From contig JAEYGZ010000048.1 of assembly GCA_023409535.1 (NCBI GenBank), forward strand, positions 186,001 to 250,000: 64,000 bases of DNA, in the 5' to 3' direction. Source of the stretch: Bacillota bacterium (lineage in GTDB: Bacteria > Bacillota > Clostridia > Lachnospirales > Lachnospiraceae). Shown one piece after another: positions 53,507-62,516 of the stretch; position 1 is the first letter of the stretch; each line of letters starts with the position of its first letter. Made by a program: the position numbers and the translations under genes. A model generated the notes under the pieces. It was not told the origin of the DNA. It was given only the letters and a program-made list of their open reading frames with translations, and ran no database searches.

Positions 53507-53697
53507 TTTCCCGCTCCTTCATACAATTAGTAATTCTTTACACAATTGTAGCCTTCGCGCTCCATACTGTCAATAAAAGATCTCAATGGCATAAAATGTG
53601 ATTCTGATCATTTCTTTTTCACCGGTCAATGGTATAATTAAGATTGTTACATAACATACTATTAAAGAATTTCATATGATTGGAAAGGAGATTGTAC

Positions 53698-53889
53698 ATG
53701 AAAGCATCCGTAGATCAGGACGGCTGCATCAGCTGCGGTTTATGTATTGATGTATGTCCGGAGGTTTTTAGCTACAATGAGAATCAGGTTTCTGAGGCAA
53801 TTAAGGATGATATTCCATCAGACTGTCTTGAGAGAGCCGAGGAGGCACGCGACGGTTGTCCCGTAAGTGTTATCGATCTTTTTGAATAA
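53698..53889 (+). CDS. Small ferredoxin (single [4Fe-4S])
   Basis: 63 aa from ATG at 53698 (AAAGGAG upstream). C-x2-C-x2-C (CISCGLC), with CPE after, and a distal Cys in DGCPVSVID give one [4Fe-4S] cluster, as in Thermotoga/Clostridium monocluster ferredoxins. Soluble electron carrier. Confidence 0.9.
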   Translation: MKASVDQDGCISCGLCIDVCPEVFSYNENQVSEAIKDDIPSDCLERAEEARDGCPVSVIDLFE

Positions 53890-53892
53890 TTC

Positions 53893-53956
53893 AACTGAGA
53901 CCGTCTTTTATTATTCTACGTGTGACGTATTTTAATAAATGAACGGTCTCTTCTGC
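53893..53956 (+). terminator. Terminator-like hairpin after the ferredoxin gene
   Basis: GAGACCGT pairs with ACGGTCTC at the ends, with TTATTA/TAATAA and ACGT/ACGT pairings inside. Confidence 0.65.
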
Positions 53957-54017
53957 ATTAGGTAACATAATAATATTATTTAAACAAAATATAATTTTAA
54001 TCAGAAAGGATGATCTT

Positions 54018-54302
54018 ATGATCGTAAAACAGGAAACAAATAAAATCTCTTTAAATGATGACAATGACCATATGCTTGCGGTAGTCACTTTTCCGAAATT
54101 GCAGGAAGGTGTTGTTAATCTGGATCACACCTTTGTAGATCCTTCTCTGCGGGGTCAGGGCGTTGGCAGCACACTGATGGATGCAGCGGTGGAATATTTT
54201 CGTGCCAATCATCTGAAGGTAAAGCCCTCCTGCAGCTTTGCAGTCAAGTATTTTGACGAGCATCCGGAAAGCCATGACGTATTATTCAATACTTTTCAGT
54301 GA
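54018..54302 (+). CDS. Small GNAT-like N-acetyltransferase (NATD1/YjdJ type)
   Basis: 94 aa, the length of the small GNAT subgroup. HTFVDPSLRGQGVGSTLMDAAVEYF carries the acetyl-CoA pyrophosphate-binding loop and PSCSFAVKYFDEHPE is the conserved end. Substrate unknown. Its last bases overlap the end of the convergent permease gene. Confidence 0.85.
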   Translation: MIVKQETNKISLNDDNDHMLAVVTFPKLQEGVVNLDHTFVDPSLRGQGVGSTLMDAAVEYFRANHLKVKPSCSFAVKYFDEHPESHDVLFNTFQ

Positions 54303-56966
54303 TTCCACCATATTAATTTTCTTTAATTTAAAGAACATGACAAAATTAACAAGCGCCGAGAACAAAATAGTAAGCAGGGTGCTGCAGACAAAGCTGCCTG
54401 GATTGATATTGCGCCCAAACATGATCAGATCTACCTCAACCGTAGTAATGACATACCGATGCAGCAGTATACCAAACACCACGCCAAATATGGCACCGAT
54501 GATGGTTAATATAATGTTTTCACGATATACGTAAGCTGCCATCTCGTTGTCGTAAAATCCGAGCACCTTGATTGTCGCCAATTCTCTTCTCCGCTCCGTG
54601 ATGTTAATATTGTTCAGGTTATACAAGACGATGAAGGCCAATGCTCCGGCTGAGATAATCAATACCCATACGACGATGTTCAAGCTGTCAAGGATATTGG
54701 ACAGCATATCCTCGTAATAACTGATATAAAATACCCCCGCAGCAGCCGGCTGTTCCAGAATTGTATTTCCCGCTTCCAGCGCTTCCTGTTCTTTTGCCCC
54801 TGGCATTAGCAGGAAGCGTTCATTGTATATCGGTTTTACACCATAAAGCTCTTCATAAAGCTTGGAGGACATGTATACATAATGCGACAGGTAATTCTCC
54901 GTGATTCCGGCAACCTCAACCGTCGCCTGCTTCTCCCCCTCTTTCAGCAATATGGTATCTCCCACTTTAATTCCCAGAGACTTTGCAAACTGCTCAGTCA
55001 GCAGAACACCGCTGTCGTCCAGGACCAGCCTCCTATGCCCGACTCTTTCCCGAAATGCGACAAAGTGCTCAAAGCTCCCGTTGTCTTTGGGAACAAACAT
55101 CGTGAGAGATTTTGTCCTGCTGTCCTTTGTGATTTCCACGCTGATATTTCTCACATCAGCAACCTCGTGGATTGCACTGATATTCTTAAGCTCTGTCTCC
55201 AGAGCATCAATCTGATCCACAGCAGCTTTACTGTCAATGGACACGGATGCATCATAGGTCAGGATCTCGTCAAACTGACGAGTATAGATGATGAAGATAG
55301 AATCCTTCAAGCCATAGCCCACCAGCAGTAATGCCATACAACCGCCGATCCCGAAGACTGTCATATAGAAGCGTTTTTTATACCGCATCAGATTACGGAC
55401 GGTTGCTTTCCAGGTAAAGCTAAGATGCTTCCAGAGAAAAGGCAGGCGTTCCATAAACACCCGCTTTCCAATCTTAGGTGCTTCAGGCCTCATAAGCTCT
55501 GCAGGTCCTGCGTGCAGTTCCCTGGAGCAGGAGAAAAAGGTTGCAAATTCCACGCACAGCAGAGCAAGAAATGCTGCCAATCCTGCATAATACAGATTAA
55601 ATGGAGTAATCGGACTGGGAAGGCTCCGGTATAGCATCTTATACGCATTGATGATTACTGTCGGCAGTACCTTAAGCCCTACAGCCGCTCCAAAGATACT
55701 TCCTCCCAGGGTCGCCAGGAAAGCGTATAGAAGATACTTCATTGCTATGGCTCCCTTGGAATAGCCAAGAGCTTTCATCGTACCGATGGCAGTTCGCTCT
55801 TCCTCCACCATTCTTGTCATTGTTGTGAGGCTGATCAGGGCCGCAACCAGGAAGAATATCACCGGAAATACTTCCCCGATGGCTCCGATGCGGTCCGCAT
55901 TCTGCCCGAATTCCACATAAGCTTCGATGCTGTCACGGTCAAGCACATACCACTCCGGTGCCTCCAGCTTCGCCAGCTCTGCCTCGGAAGCAGCTATCTT
56001 TTTCTCAGCATGATCAAATTCTGTCTGGGCTTTTTTGCGGCCTTCCTCCAGCTGCATTGCAGCAGCCCGCAGCTGTGCTTCATTCAAACCGGCATATTGC
56101 AGGTTAGTAAGCCGGGTCTTGTACTCATCCTCCGCCTTCTCTCTGGAAGCAGTCAACTCTGCTTTTGCATCATCAATCTCCCTTTTCGCAGGATCATACA
56201 GCTCTGCATAACGCTTCTGACACCTGTCCTGTGCAATGGCTTTCACATTATTTAAAACCTCATCCACCCGATGATCATATTCCTCGGTATATACCGTCAT
56301 CTCTCTGGCACCGCCGGCCGCAACATAGACCGTTGAATAAACCTTCTGTTTAAACACCTCAGGTAAAACTACAACAAAGCTGTTGACATCTCCATTCCCT
56401 ATACCGGCGGTTCCGCGCTGATAAGACATATAATAGGAAGAGGAGCCAATCCCTACGATGGTAAATTCCTCTGCCCTTAGCGTATCCGTAATAGGTACAT
56501 CTGTACCCGAGGACAGCGATATCTTATCTCCGATTTTATGACCGGTACTTGTTATAAAAAAATCATCCACCAGCACTTCGTCCGGCTGCGAGGGCATCCG
56601 CCCTTCAGAAACTACTATCTTATTCAGCTTTTCCGTGGCAGACATCACTTCAACAACCACTTCGTAACCACTGATATCACAAATTGCATGAGCGGAAAAG
56701 GCTGGCTCCACCTCACTGACACCATCCACCTGAGAGATGGCTGCCACGTCATCCTTCGTCATTCCCAGTGTACTTAATACCCTGATATCCATCAATTTGC
56801 TGGAATCATAATAATGATCTCCCGTAAGGCGCATATCCGGCTGTGTAGCACGAAGGCCTGCAAAGAAGGCTACACCCAGGGCTACGATTAAGAAGATGGA
56901 GAAAAAGCGGTTAAGGCTGGTCCTAATCTCCATATAGAATTCTTTACGTATCGCATTTCTTTTCAT
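54282..56966 (-). CDS. FtsX-like ABC transporter permease, paralogue of 27818-31375
   Basis: 894 aa. Same order as its paralogue: N-terminal helix, extracytoplasmic domain with KLMDIRVLSTLGMTKDDVAAIS (paralogue: RLFDIRILSTLGLTEADVDALS), coiled coil about 255-345, FtsX core (GEVFPVIFFLVAALISLTTMTRMVEEERTAIGT), second FtsX half ending KKINMVESLKSIE. The coiled coil is roughly a quarter of the length of the other copy. ATG at 56966 has GGAGG upstream. The ATPase gene is just upstream on the strand. Confidence 0.85.
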   Translation of the reverse strand: MKRNAIRKEFYMEIRTSLNRFFSIFLIVALGVAFFAGLRATQPDMRLTGDHYYDSSKLMDIRVLSTLGMTKDDVAAISQVDGVSEVEPAFSAHAICDISGYEVVVEVMSATEKLNKIVVSEGRMPSQPDEVLVDDFFITSTGHKIGDKISLSSGTDVPITDTLRAEEFTIVGIGSSSYYMSYQRGTAGIGNGDVNSFVVVLPEVFKQKVYSTVYVAAGGAREMTVYTEEYDHRVDEVLNNVKAIAQDRCQKRYAELYDPAKREIDDAKAELTASREKAEDEYKTRLTNLQYAGLNEAQLRAAAMQLEEGRKKAQTEFDHAEKKIAASEAELAKLEAPEWYVLDRDSIEAYVEFGQNADRIGAIGEVFPVIFFLVAALISLTTMTRMVEEERTAIGTMKALGYSKGAIAMKYLLYAFLATLGGSIFGAAVGLKVLPTVIINAYKMLYRSLPSPITPFNLYYAGLAAFLALLCVEFATFFSCSRELHAGPAELMRPEAPKIGKRVFMERLPFLWKHLSFTWKATVRNLMRYKKRFYMTVFGIGGCMALLLVGYGLKDSIFIIYTRQFDEILTYDASVSIDSKAAVDQIDALETELKNISAIHEVADVRNISVEITKDSRTKSLTMFVPKDNGSFEHFVAFRERVGHRRLVLDDSGVLLTEQFAKSLGIKVGDTILLKEGEKQATVEVAGITENYLSHYVYMSSKLYEELYGVKPIYNERFLLMPGAKEQEALEAGNTILEQPAAAGVFYISYYEDMLSNILDSLNIVVWVLIISAGALAFIVLYNLNNINITERRRELATIKVLGFYDNEMAAYVYRENIILTIIGAIFGVVFGILLHRYVITTVEVDLIMFGRNINPGSFVCSTLLTILFSALVNFVMFFKLKKINMVESLKSIE

Positions 56967-56998
56967 ATCAAACCTCCATGCTGACAATACAAGCTACT

Positions 56999-57703
56999 CT
57001 ACCATTCTATCGTATCAACCGATACCGGATTTTCATTTTGGGTTATCTTAGTTACCTTGCCATTCTTAATCTTTATGACTCTGTCTGCCATCGGTGTAAG
57101 GGCTGAGTTATGCGTGATGACAATTACGGTCATATTTCGTTCTCTGCAGGTATCCTGAAGCAGCTTAAGGATTGCTTTTCCCGTCATATAATCCAGAGCG
57201 CCGGTTGGCTCATCGCAGAGCAGCAGCTTCGGATTCTTGGCAAGCGCTCTTGCAATTGCAACTCTCTGTTGTTCTCCTCCTGACAGCTGTGCCGGAAAAT
57301 TATAGATGCGCTCTTTAAGGCCCACTTCCCCAAGAACTGTCTCAGCATCCAGCGGGGCCTTGCAGATCTGGGAGGCCAATTCCACATTTTCCTTTGCCGT
57401 AAGATTCTGTATCAGATTATAGAATTGGAATACAAATCCGATTTCGTCACGGCGGTATTTCGTCAATTGGCGTTCATTATAACCGGCAATATCTGTTCCT
57501 GCAATCAATATCGATCCTTCCGACACGGTATCCATACCGCCGAGAATGTTTAATACGGTTGTCTTGCCGGCACCGCTGGGACCCACAATAATGACGAATT
57601 CTCCTTCCGTAATCGTAAAATCTATTCCGTCCAAAGCATGGATAGAAACCTCACCCAGCCGATAGGATTTTCTAACGTTTTCGAGTTTGATAAAATCAGC
57701 CAA
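56999..57703 (-). CDS. ABC transporter ATP-binding protein (LolD/MacB type), paralogue of 31380-32081
   Basis: 234 aa. Walker A GPSGAGKT, LSGGEQQRVAIARA, LLLCDEPTGALD, THNSAL. Start TTG at 57703 after GGAGG. The C terminus (QNENPVSVDTIEW) aligns with the other copy (QNEQPTPIAQIEW). No regulator gene is next to this copy. Confidence 0.9.
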   Translation of the reverse strand: MADFIKLENVRKSYRLGEVSIHALDGIDFTITEGEFVIIVGPSGAGKTTVLNILGGMDTVSEGSILIAGTDIAGYNERQLTKYRRDEIGFVFQFYNLIQNLTAKENVELASQICKAPLDAETVLGEVGLKERIYNFPAQLSGGEQQRVAIARALAKNPKLLLCDEPTGALDYMTGKAILKLLQDTCRERNMTVIVITHNSALTPMADRVIKIKNGKVTKITQNENPVSVDTIEW

Positions 57704-57917
57704 TCTGATATCCTCCGTTCCAAAATATTAAAACATTATAACAGTCCCTATTTTATCCTTCTTTTCCATTCCTTACAATTATATGTTTGTAAATAAATTA
57801 TTAAATTTATAATTTTGTGCTTTTGGGAAATGCTATGTTATAGCTGTTAGCCTTCCGATTAATTTTTTCATTTATGAATGAAATAAAACATCATTATCTT
57901 CAGGAGGAATATATATT

Positions 57918-58628
57918 ATGGATATGCTAAAAATTGCATTTTCTGCCTTAGGGACATTAATTGCTTTATTTTTATTTACAAAAATCATGGGTAACCGTGA
58001 AATGGCTCAATTAAGTATGTTTGATTTTATCAGCAGTATTACCGTCGGTTCCATTGCGGGAGAAATGGCAGTCATGTCAACCGACAGCTTTATAGAGCCT
58101 CTGATTGCTATGACTGTTTTTACCGTGATTACGGCTTTGGTGTCCTTCTTGACTTGTAAATCTGTTGTTTTAAGAAGATTCATTGAGGGCGAATCCATGC
58201 TTTTATATCAAAATGGTCAGATTTATGAGAAAAATCTTTTGAAGGCCAAGCTGGACGTAGATGAATTTCTAACTGCATGCCGATTGGAAGGATATTATAA
58301 TCTGGAGGATATTCATACCATATTTTTGGAGCCAAGCGGTATGATCAGTATTCTCCCCATGGTTGCCAAGCGTCCGGTTAACCCGGCCGATTTAAATCTT
58401 ACCCCCGCCCAGGAGATTCCCCTTCTGAATGTGATACTGGACGGGCATATTATGTATAAGAACTTAAGTACCTCCGGAAAGGATGATAAATGGCTGCAGA
58501 ACCAGCTTAAGACAAATGGTGTGAAGAATATTAACGATATCCTGCTTGCAACCTTCGATGCAAGCAGTGACACACTGAATATCTATCGCAAATTCCATCG
58601 CAAAATGATGCACGATATTTATGAATAG
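57918..58628 (+). CDS. DUF421 (YetF-like) membrane protein
   Basis: 236 aa. Three N-terminal helices (about 6-85), then two cytosolic DUF421 domains (KAKLDVDEFLTACRLEGYYNLEDI, FLEPSGMISILPMVAKRPVNP). In spore formers relatives are linked to sporulation membranes, but the function is unknown. AGGAGG upstream of ATG at 57918. The 213-bp gap before it is A/T-rich and without a clear feature. Confidence 0.85.
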   Translation: MDMLKIAFSALGTLIALFLFTKIMGNREMAQLSMFDFISSITVGSIAGEMAVMSTDSFIEPLIAMTVFTVITALVSFLTCKSVVLRRFIEGESMLLYQNGQIYEKNLLKAKLDVDEFLTACRLEGYYNLEDIHTIFLEPSGMISILPMVAKRPVNPADLNLTPAQEIPLLNVILDGHIMYKNLSTSGKDDKWLQNQLKTNGVKNINDILLATFDASSDTLNIYRKFHRKMMHDIYE

Positions 58629-58690
58629 GAATAGATAAGCTTTCGTTTTCATAAAATGTTACAAGTTCAGAATATTAGGAAGTCACATAC

Positions 58691-59797
58691 ATGGCCCGTC
58701 GTAAAAAAGCAATCTGTATTTTTCTTGGAGAACTTGTTGTCTTAGTGGGTTTGTTAATCTATAGCATTGTCCGGTTCCATTATACGGATGATGCTATTGT
58801 TGTGTCCACAAACAGTGCCGGAAAGGATTATATCAAATGGGTAAGCTTTGATGTCAGCAGCAAGGCTATGGACCGGGCTTATCGCTATGATGTGGAATCA
58901 CAAGCCTGGGATGTAAAAATAAATTGGATTGAACTGCTTGCTCTTTTAGGGAACCGGTATGGCGGGGATTTTTCAAGATACCGTGAGACACATATGACAG
59001 AATTGGTCAACAAGTTAAAAACCAAAGAAGCAACCATAGAATCACTGACTAAGGATATGAAGAATTATAAATATTACTATGAAGCCTATTCTGCCGTTCT
59101 GGGCGGCATGGTGGGCAGCTATAAAATCGAGGTGGCAGATGAAACCGCCCCCGGAGGTAAGGTATGGGAGGAGAAATACGGCCTGAAGGCTTATCTTCCT
59201 ATCGCAAAATATTATCCGTACAGTCACTTTGACGACTTTGGTGTGTCCCGCAGCTATGGTTTTCGCAGGAAGCACCTGGGACATGATATGATGGGCCAGA
59301 CCGGTACTCCGGTCATCGCGGTGGAATCCGGTTATGTGGAAGCGCTGGGCTGGAACCAGTACGGCGGCTGGCGCATCGGTATCCGCAGCTTTGACAAAAA
59401 ACGCTATTACTACTACGCGCATCTGCGTAAGAATTTCCCCTTTAATAAGGAACTGAAGGAAGGCAGCATCGTCCAGGCAGGCGATGTAATCGGCTATCTG
59501 GGCAGAACCGGCTACAGCAGCTCCGAGAATGCCAATAACATTGATACCCCTCATCTTCACTTCGGACTTCAGCTGATCTTTGACGAATCTCAGAAGGAAA
59601 GCAATAACGAGATCTGGATCGACTGCTACAGTCTGGTGCAATTCCTGTATAAGAACCGCTGTGAGACCGTCAAAGACCCCGAGACCAAGGAATACCACCG
59701 TGTATACCAATTCATCGATCCCATCGCCGAATATTACCTTCACCACAGCATCTACAAATACGAGGATAATGAAATCGACATCGACATATACGAGTGA
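58691..59797 (+). CDS. M23 family metallopeptidase (membrane-anchored)
   Basis: 368 aa. One N-terminal helix (about 6-26), a region of about 160 aa, then an M23 (LytM) domain with the zinc motif HLGHDMMG and HLHFGL and the HLRKNFP block. It probably cuts peptidoglycan cross-links outside the membrane. The 3' third is noticeably more G+C-rich than the 5' part. Confidence 0.85.
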   Translation: MARRKKAICIFLGELVVLVGLLIYSIVRFHYTDDAIVVSTNSAGKDYIKWVSFDVSSKAMDRAYRYDVESQAWDVKINWIELLALLGNRYGGDFSRYRETHMTELVNKLKTKEATIESLTKDMKNYKYYYEAYSAVLGGMVGSYKIEVADETAPGGKVWEEKYGLKAYLPIAKYYPYSHFDDFGVSRSYGFRRKHLGHDMMGQTGTPVIAVESGYVEALGWNQYGGWRIGIRSFDKKRYYYYAHLRKNFPFNKELKEGSIVQAGDVIGYLGRTGYSSSENANNIDTPHLHFGLQLIFDESQKESNNEIWIDCYSLVQFLYKNRCETVKDPETKEYHRVYQFIDPIAEYYLHHSIYKYEDNEIDIDIYE

Positions 59798-59876
59798 GTT
59801 ACACATACGAGAAGATCACGAATGCACACCTTACCGTTTTCGTCATTCATATATATGAATGAGTCATACATACGAG
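59789..59876. repeat. Near-direct repeat after the M23 gene
   Basis: GAGTGAGTTACACATACGAG and GAATGAGTCATACATACGAG recur about 66 bp apart, around a TCATTCATATATATGAATGA palindrome. Confidence 0.5.
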
Positions 59877-59937
59877 TGTGGCATGTATATAATATATATA
59901 AGATAAATAAAAGAAACCATATTTCGTAACGTAAATT

Positions 59938-60066
59938 AAGAATATGCATATGTCATATATTCAGATGGCGAAGACCGGCTGAAAGTGGTGCCTTTTACCA
60001 CTTTGAAGGAACAGAAGCAAAGCTTCTGCGCGAGTCCAGATGAATATATAACATACGCATATTCTT
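59938..60066 (+). other. Long composite hairpin between the M23 and gerB-like genes
   Basis: 31-nt arms (59938-59968 with 60036-60066) pair with two mismatches and a tandem G-A step, then TTTTT on the plus strand. Inside are two hairpins, AAGTGGT/ACCACTT and AGAAGC/GCTTCT. It is probably a complex terminator for the M23 gene; its layout (outer stem with two inner hairpins) resembles the 52-kb elements but the sequence does not. Confidence 0.6.
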
Positions 60067-60082
60067 TTTATAACCTAATAAA

Positions 60083-61183
60083 CTAAAACTGTTCTTTAAT
60101 TTTTTTCCCTCGTATCACCGCAATCAACGCCAGCAATACCGGCACTGCATATTCAAAGATCAGATTCAGGTGAACCAGGAATACCTTATACAGATAGTTG
60201 AATTCAAATTGAGTGCTGCTTAAATAATAGGTAGCATAAAACAGGATAATTCCTAAGGGGATACACAGGTATTCACTATGCTCCAGCTTAAACAGCCATT
60301 CAAAGCAGCGATGCAGCAGAACCACAAAGATACTGATGGCTGCAAAATCCGACATAATGCAGATCAAGGTTACCAATACCTCAAAGCGTTCAAAAATATT
60401 AAAGAAGGAAATGCTTTTCACCGTGATATAAAACGGAAACGGCAGACTTGCCGTCAGACTGGGTCCCGAAATACCGAAGGTAAACAGCACGATAACAAAG
60501 GTCAGTATCGTAAAGATCAGCACCCCAAACCAAAGCATGCGAAACTGCTCCTTTTTCACCGTAATTCCAAGCTTGTCCGCAAAAAATAAAGCAATGATAA
60601 TGTTTCCTCCTACCGCCGCTATATTTTTTGCTGCAAGAATCGTCTTTGTCAGGTGAACGGTTGAAACCGGAAGCAGATAATCATACCGAAGGCGCGATAC
60701 GGCACATATAAATAAGACGGCAAATAAGACCAATACCGTACCCAGTGTTATTTCGGAAAAGCGAAAGATTGTCTTCACACCGCGAAGTAATGCATAGAAA
60801 ACCAGGATCATCATGATAACCATAAAGAAATCCGATCTGGTTCTCGGCATCAGCGTAAATTGTAAGGTTAAGCTATAGGAAGTAATCTTAGCTGTGGTTC
60901 CGAGAAGTATCCACAGCAGGTAAGCAATAATCAGAAGCTTCGCCAGTATGGTCCCCACTAGTTGAACCATGATTTCATAAAAATTAAGTCCTGGGTATGC
61001 CTTCATCAAATAGATGATAATTGCCGTCAAAGGAACTGTGGCAACGATTGACCAGAGCGGGCTCAGATATCCGCTTCTGCCCGCCTCACTTGCAAGAGCC
61101 TGGGGCACCTGCCTTAGTATGGTTGATACGGAGATAAACAGATACATAAAGGTTATTTGCCGCATCGTAACTTCACGATTCAT
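60083..61183 (-). CDS. Spore germination permease GerB-type (GerAB/ArcD/ProY family)
   Basis: 366 aa, ten predicted helices, amino acid-permease fold (ITFMYLFISVSTILRQVPQALASEAGRSGYLSPLWS). In germinant receptors this subunit binds the germinant in the spore inner membrane. ATG at 61183 has GAGGTG upstream. Last gene of the operon. Confidence 0.9.
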   Translation of the reverse strand: MNREVTMRQITFMYLFISVSTILRQVPQALASEAGRSGYLSPLWSIVATVPLTAIIIYLMKAYPGLNFYEIMVQLVGTILAKLLIIAYLLWILLGTTAKITSYSLTLQFTLMPRTRSDFFMVIMMILVFYALLRGVKTIFRFSEITLGTVLVLFAVLFICAVSRLRYDYLLPVSTVHLTKTILAAKNIAAVGGNIIIALFFADKLGITVKKEQFRMLWFGVLIFTILTFVIVLFTFGISGPSLTASLPFPFYITVKSISFFNIFERFEVLVTLICIMSDFAAISIFVVLLHRCFEWLFKLEHSEYLCIPLGIILFYATYYLSSTQFEFNYLYKVFLVHLNLIFEYAVPVLLALIAVIRGKKIKEQF

Positions 61184-61193
61184 GACTGACACC

Positions 61194-61382
61194 TCATTTC
61201 ATGTATTTTTCTATGAGAGAAGTAACACTGTGCAGATACGGATTAATCATATAAACCACTCCCATAGACAGTCCAAGAATGGACAGCAGCAGATAAATGG
61301 CCAGGGTTTTCTTTGATCGCATCAGTTCATCCCGTTGCCTGATAAATGTATAAATTAGGGTTATACCAAAGATATAGATCAT
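61194..61382 (-). CDS. Small two-helix membrane protein in the ger operon
   Basis: 62 aa with two predicted helices (about 2-14 and 27-47) and a charged middle (RQRDELMRSKKT). AAGGGGAAGG lies before ATG at 61382, and it fits between the gerC and gerB genes with no gap. Similar small membrane proteins (D-type subunits) occur in ger operons and affect receptor output; assignment by position and shape only. Confidence 0.65.
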   Translation of the reverse strand: MIYIFGITLIYTFIRQRDELMRSKKTLAIYLLLSILGLSMGVVYMINPYLHSVTSLIEKYMK

Positions 61383-61400
61383 TCGATTCCTTCCCCTTCC

Positions 61401-62516
61401 TTATTCATCGCCAAGAATGAAGGACTTGGTGATTTGAGAATTGACCTCATATTGATATTCAATGTTCGGTATGGCTGCAGTCCAATTGGCTTCTAAGGTG
61501 CTCCATTTGCCAACATTTTGATTTTCAACCAATCTGGCAAGATTAAGAATATCAAGTCCGGTCTGCAGCGAATAATTCACAGGCTTTTCAAGGACATTTC
61601 GGACATAGTTATTTTGCTCCTGGGTCAATCGAAACAGCTCATCCCGGTTGAATATTCCCGCCTTTGTTGTAATTTCCTTCAGCATTGTCTCAAAGTTAAC
61701 TTTAATCGTAACCGTAATCAAATTATTCTCCACATCTGCTTTCAGCTTCGTATTTGTATAGGAAACTGCAAGACTCACATCATCCGTCAGATAGATAGGA
61801 AAGCTTCTCATGATATTGCGGATAAAATTCACCCCGTCCGAGGTCTCACGGTCCAGATAATCCTTAAGCCTAAGCTGGTCAAAAACCGCATAGCCGTCAA
61901 TCAGGAAACTGGATTCGCCCGGAATCAGATAAGGAATGAGTACGCTGGAATAACTCTGCTGCATATCATTCAAAAGGTTCACCAGGGTGTTATCATTTCT
62001 GGTAAGAAGCTTCAGCTGTTTTTGCTTTACCGCCTCCAGATCCTCATGAATTGTCTGCTTATTCTCAATTGCTTTTTTAATAAAGGCCGAAGCCTCTCCG
62101 CCCTTTATGATATAAATAAGTGATTCCATTTTAATGGTCTCATCCCGCTTAAGAAAATCCAGGCTGATATCAATTCCGTTTTCCGCTGCTCCTTCTCCTA
62201 CCAAAAAGGAACCTGCCTGCGCCAGGGTGATGTTCTTCTTATTTTTCAGCTTTAAATCCTCCAAGGCTTCATAAGCCGTATCCCCTTTCCCCTTAATGGT
62301 CTCTTCCTTACCGGAACCGCTGCCTGCTTCCGAATCTGCTCCTGCTCCGGTGCTGTAAAGTGCTGTCAGTTCATACCCGCCGTTGGCATAATCAATGCCA
62401 AGCACCAGGGCCAGATCAATCTCATCAATCTCTTCCCGGTTCATATCATGGGTACACCCGGTAAAGAAAACTCCAACTGTAAGGAGTACGATACTCAAGA
62501 ATATTTTCCTTCTCAT
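61401..62516 (-). CDS. Ger(x)C family spore germination lipoprotein
   Basis: 371 aa. Lipobox FTGC in the signal peptide, then the GerC N-terminal domain (EIDEIDLALVLGIDYANGGYELT) and the three-domain GerAC fold. ATG overlaps the gerA stop by four bases. Part of the germinant receptor on the spore inner membrane. Confidence 0.9.
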   Translation of the reverse strand: MRRKIFLSIVLLTVGVFFTGCTHDMNREEIDEIDLALVLGIDYANGGYELTALYSTGAGADSEAGSGSGKEETIKGKGDTAYEALEDLKLKNKKNITLAQAGSFLVGEGAAENGIDISLDFLKRDETIKMESLIYIIKGGEASAFIKKAIENKQTIHEDLEAVKQKQLKLLTRNDNTLVNLLNDMQQSYSSVLIPYLIPGESSFLIDGYAVFDQLRLKDYLDRETSDGVNFIRNIMRSFPIYLTDDVSLAVSYTNTKLKADVENNLITVTIKVNFETMLKEITTKAGIFNRDELFRLTQEQNNYVRNVLEKPVNYSLQTGLDILNLARLVENQNVGKWSTLEANWTAAIPNIEYQYEVNSQITKSFILGDE

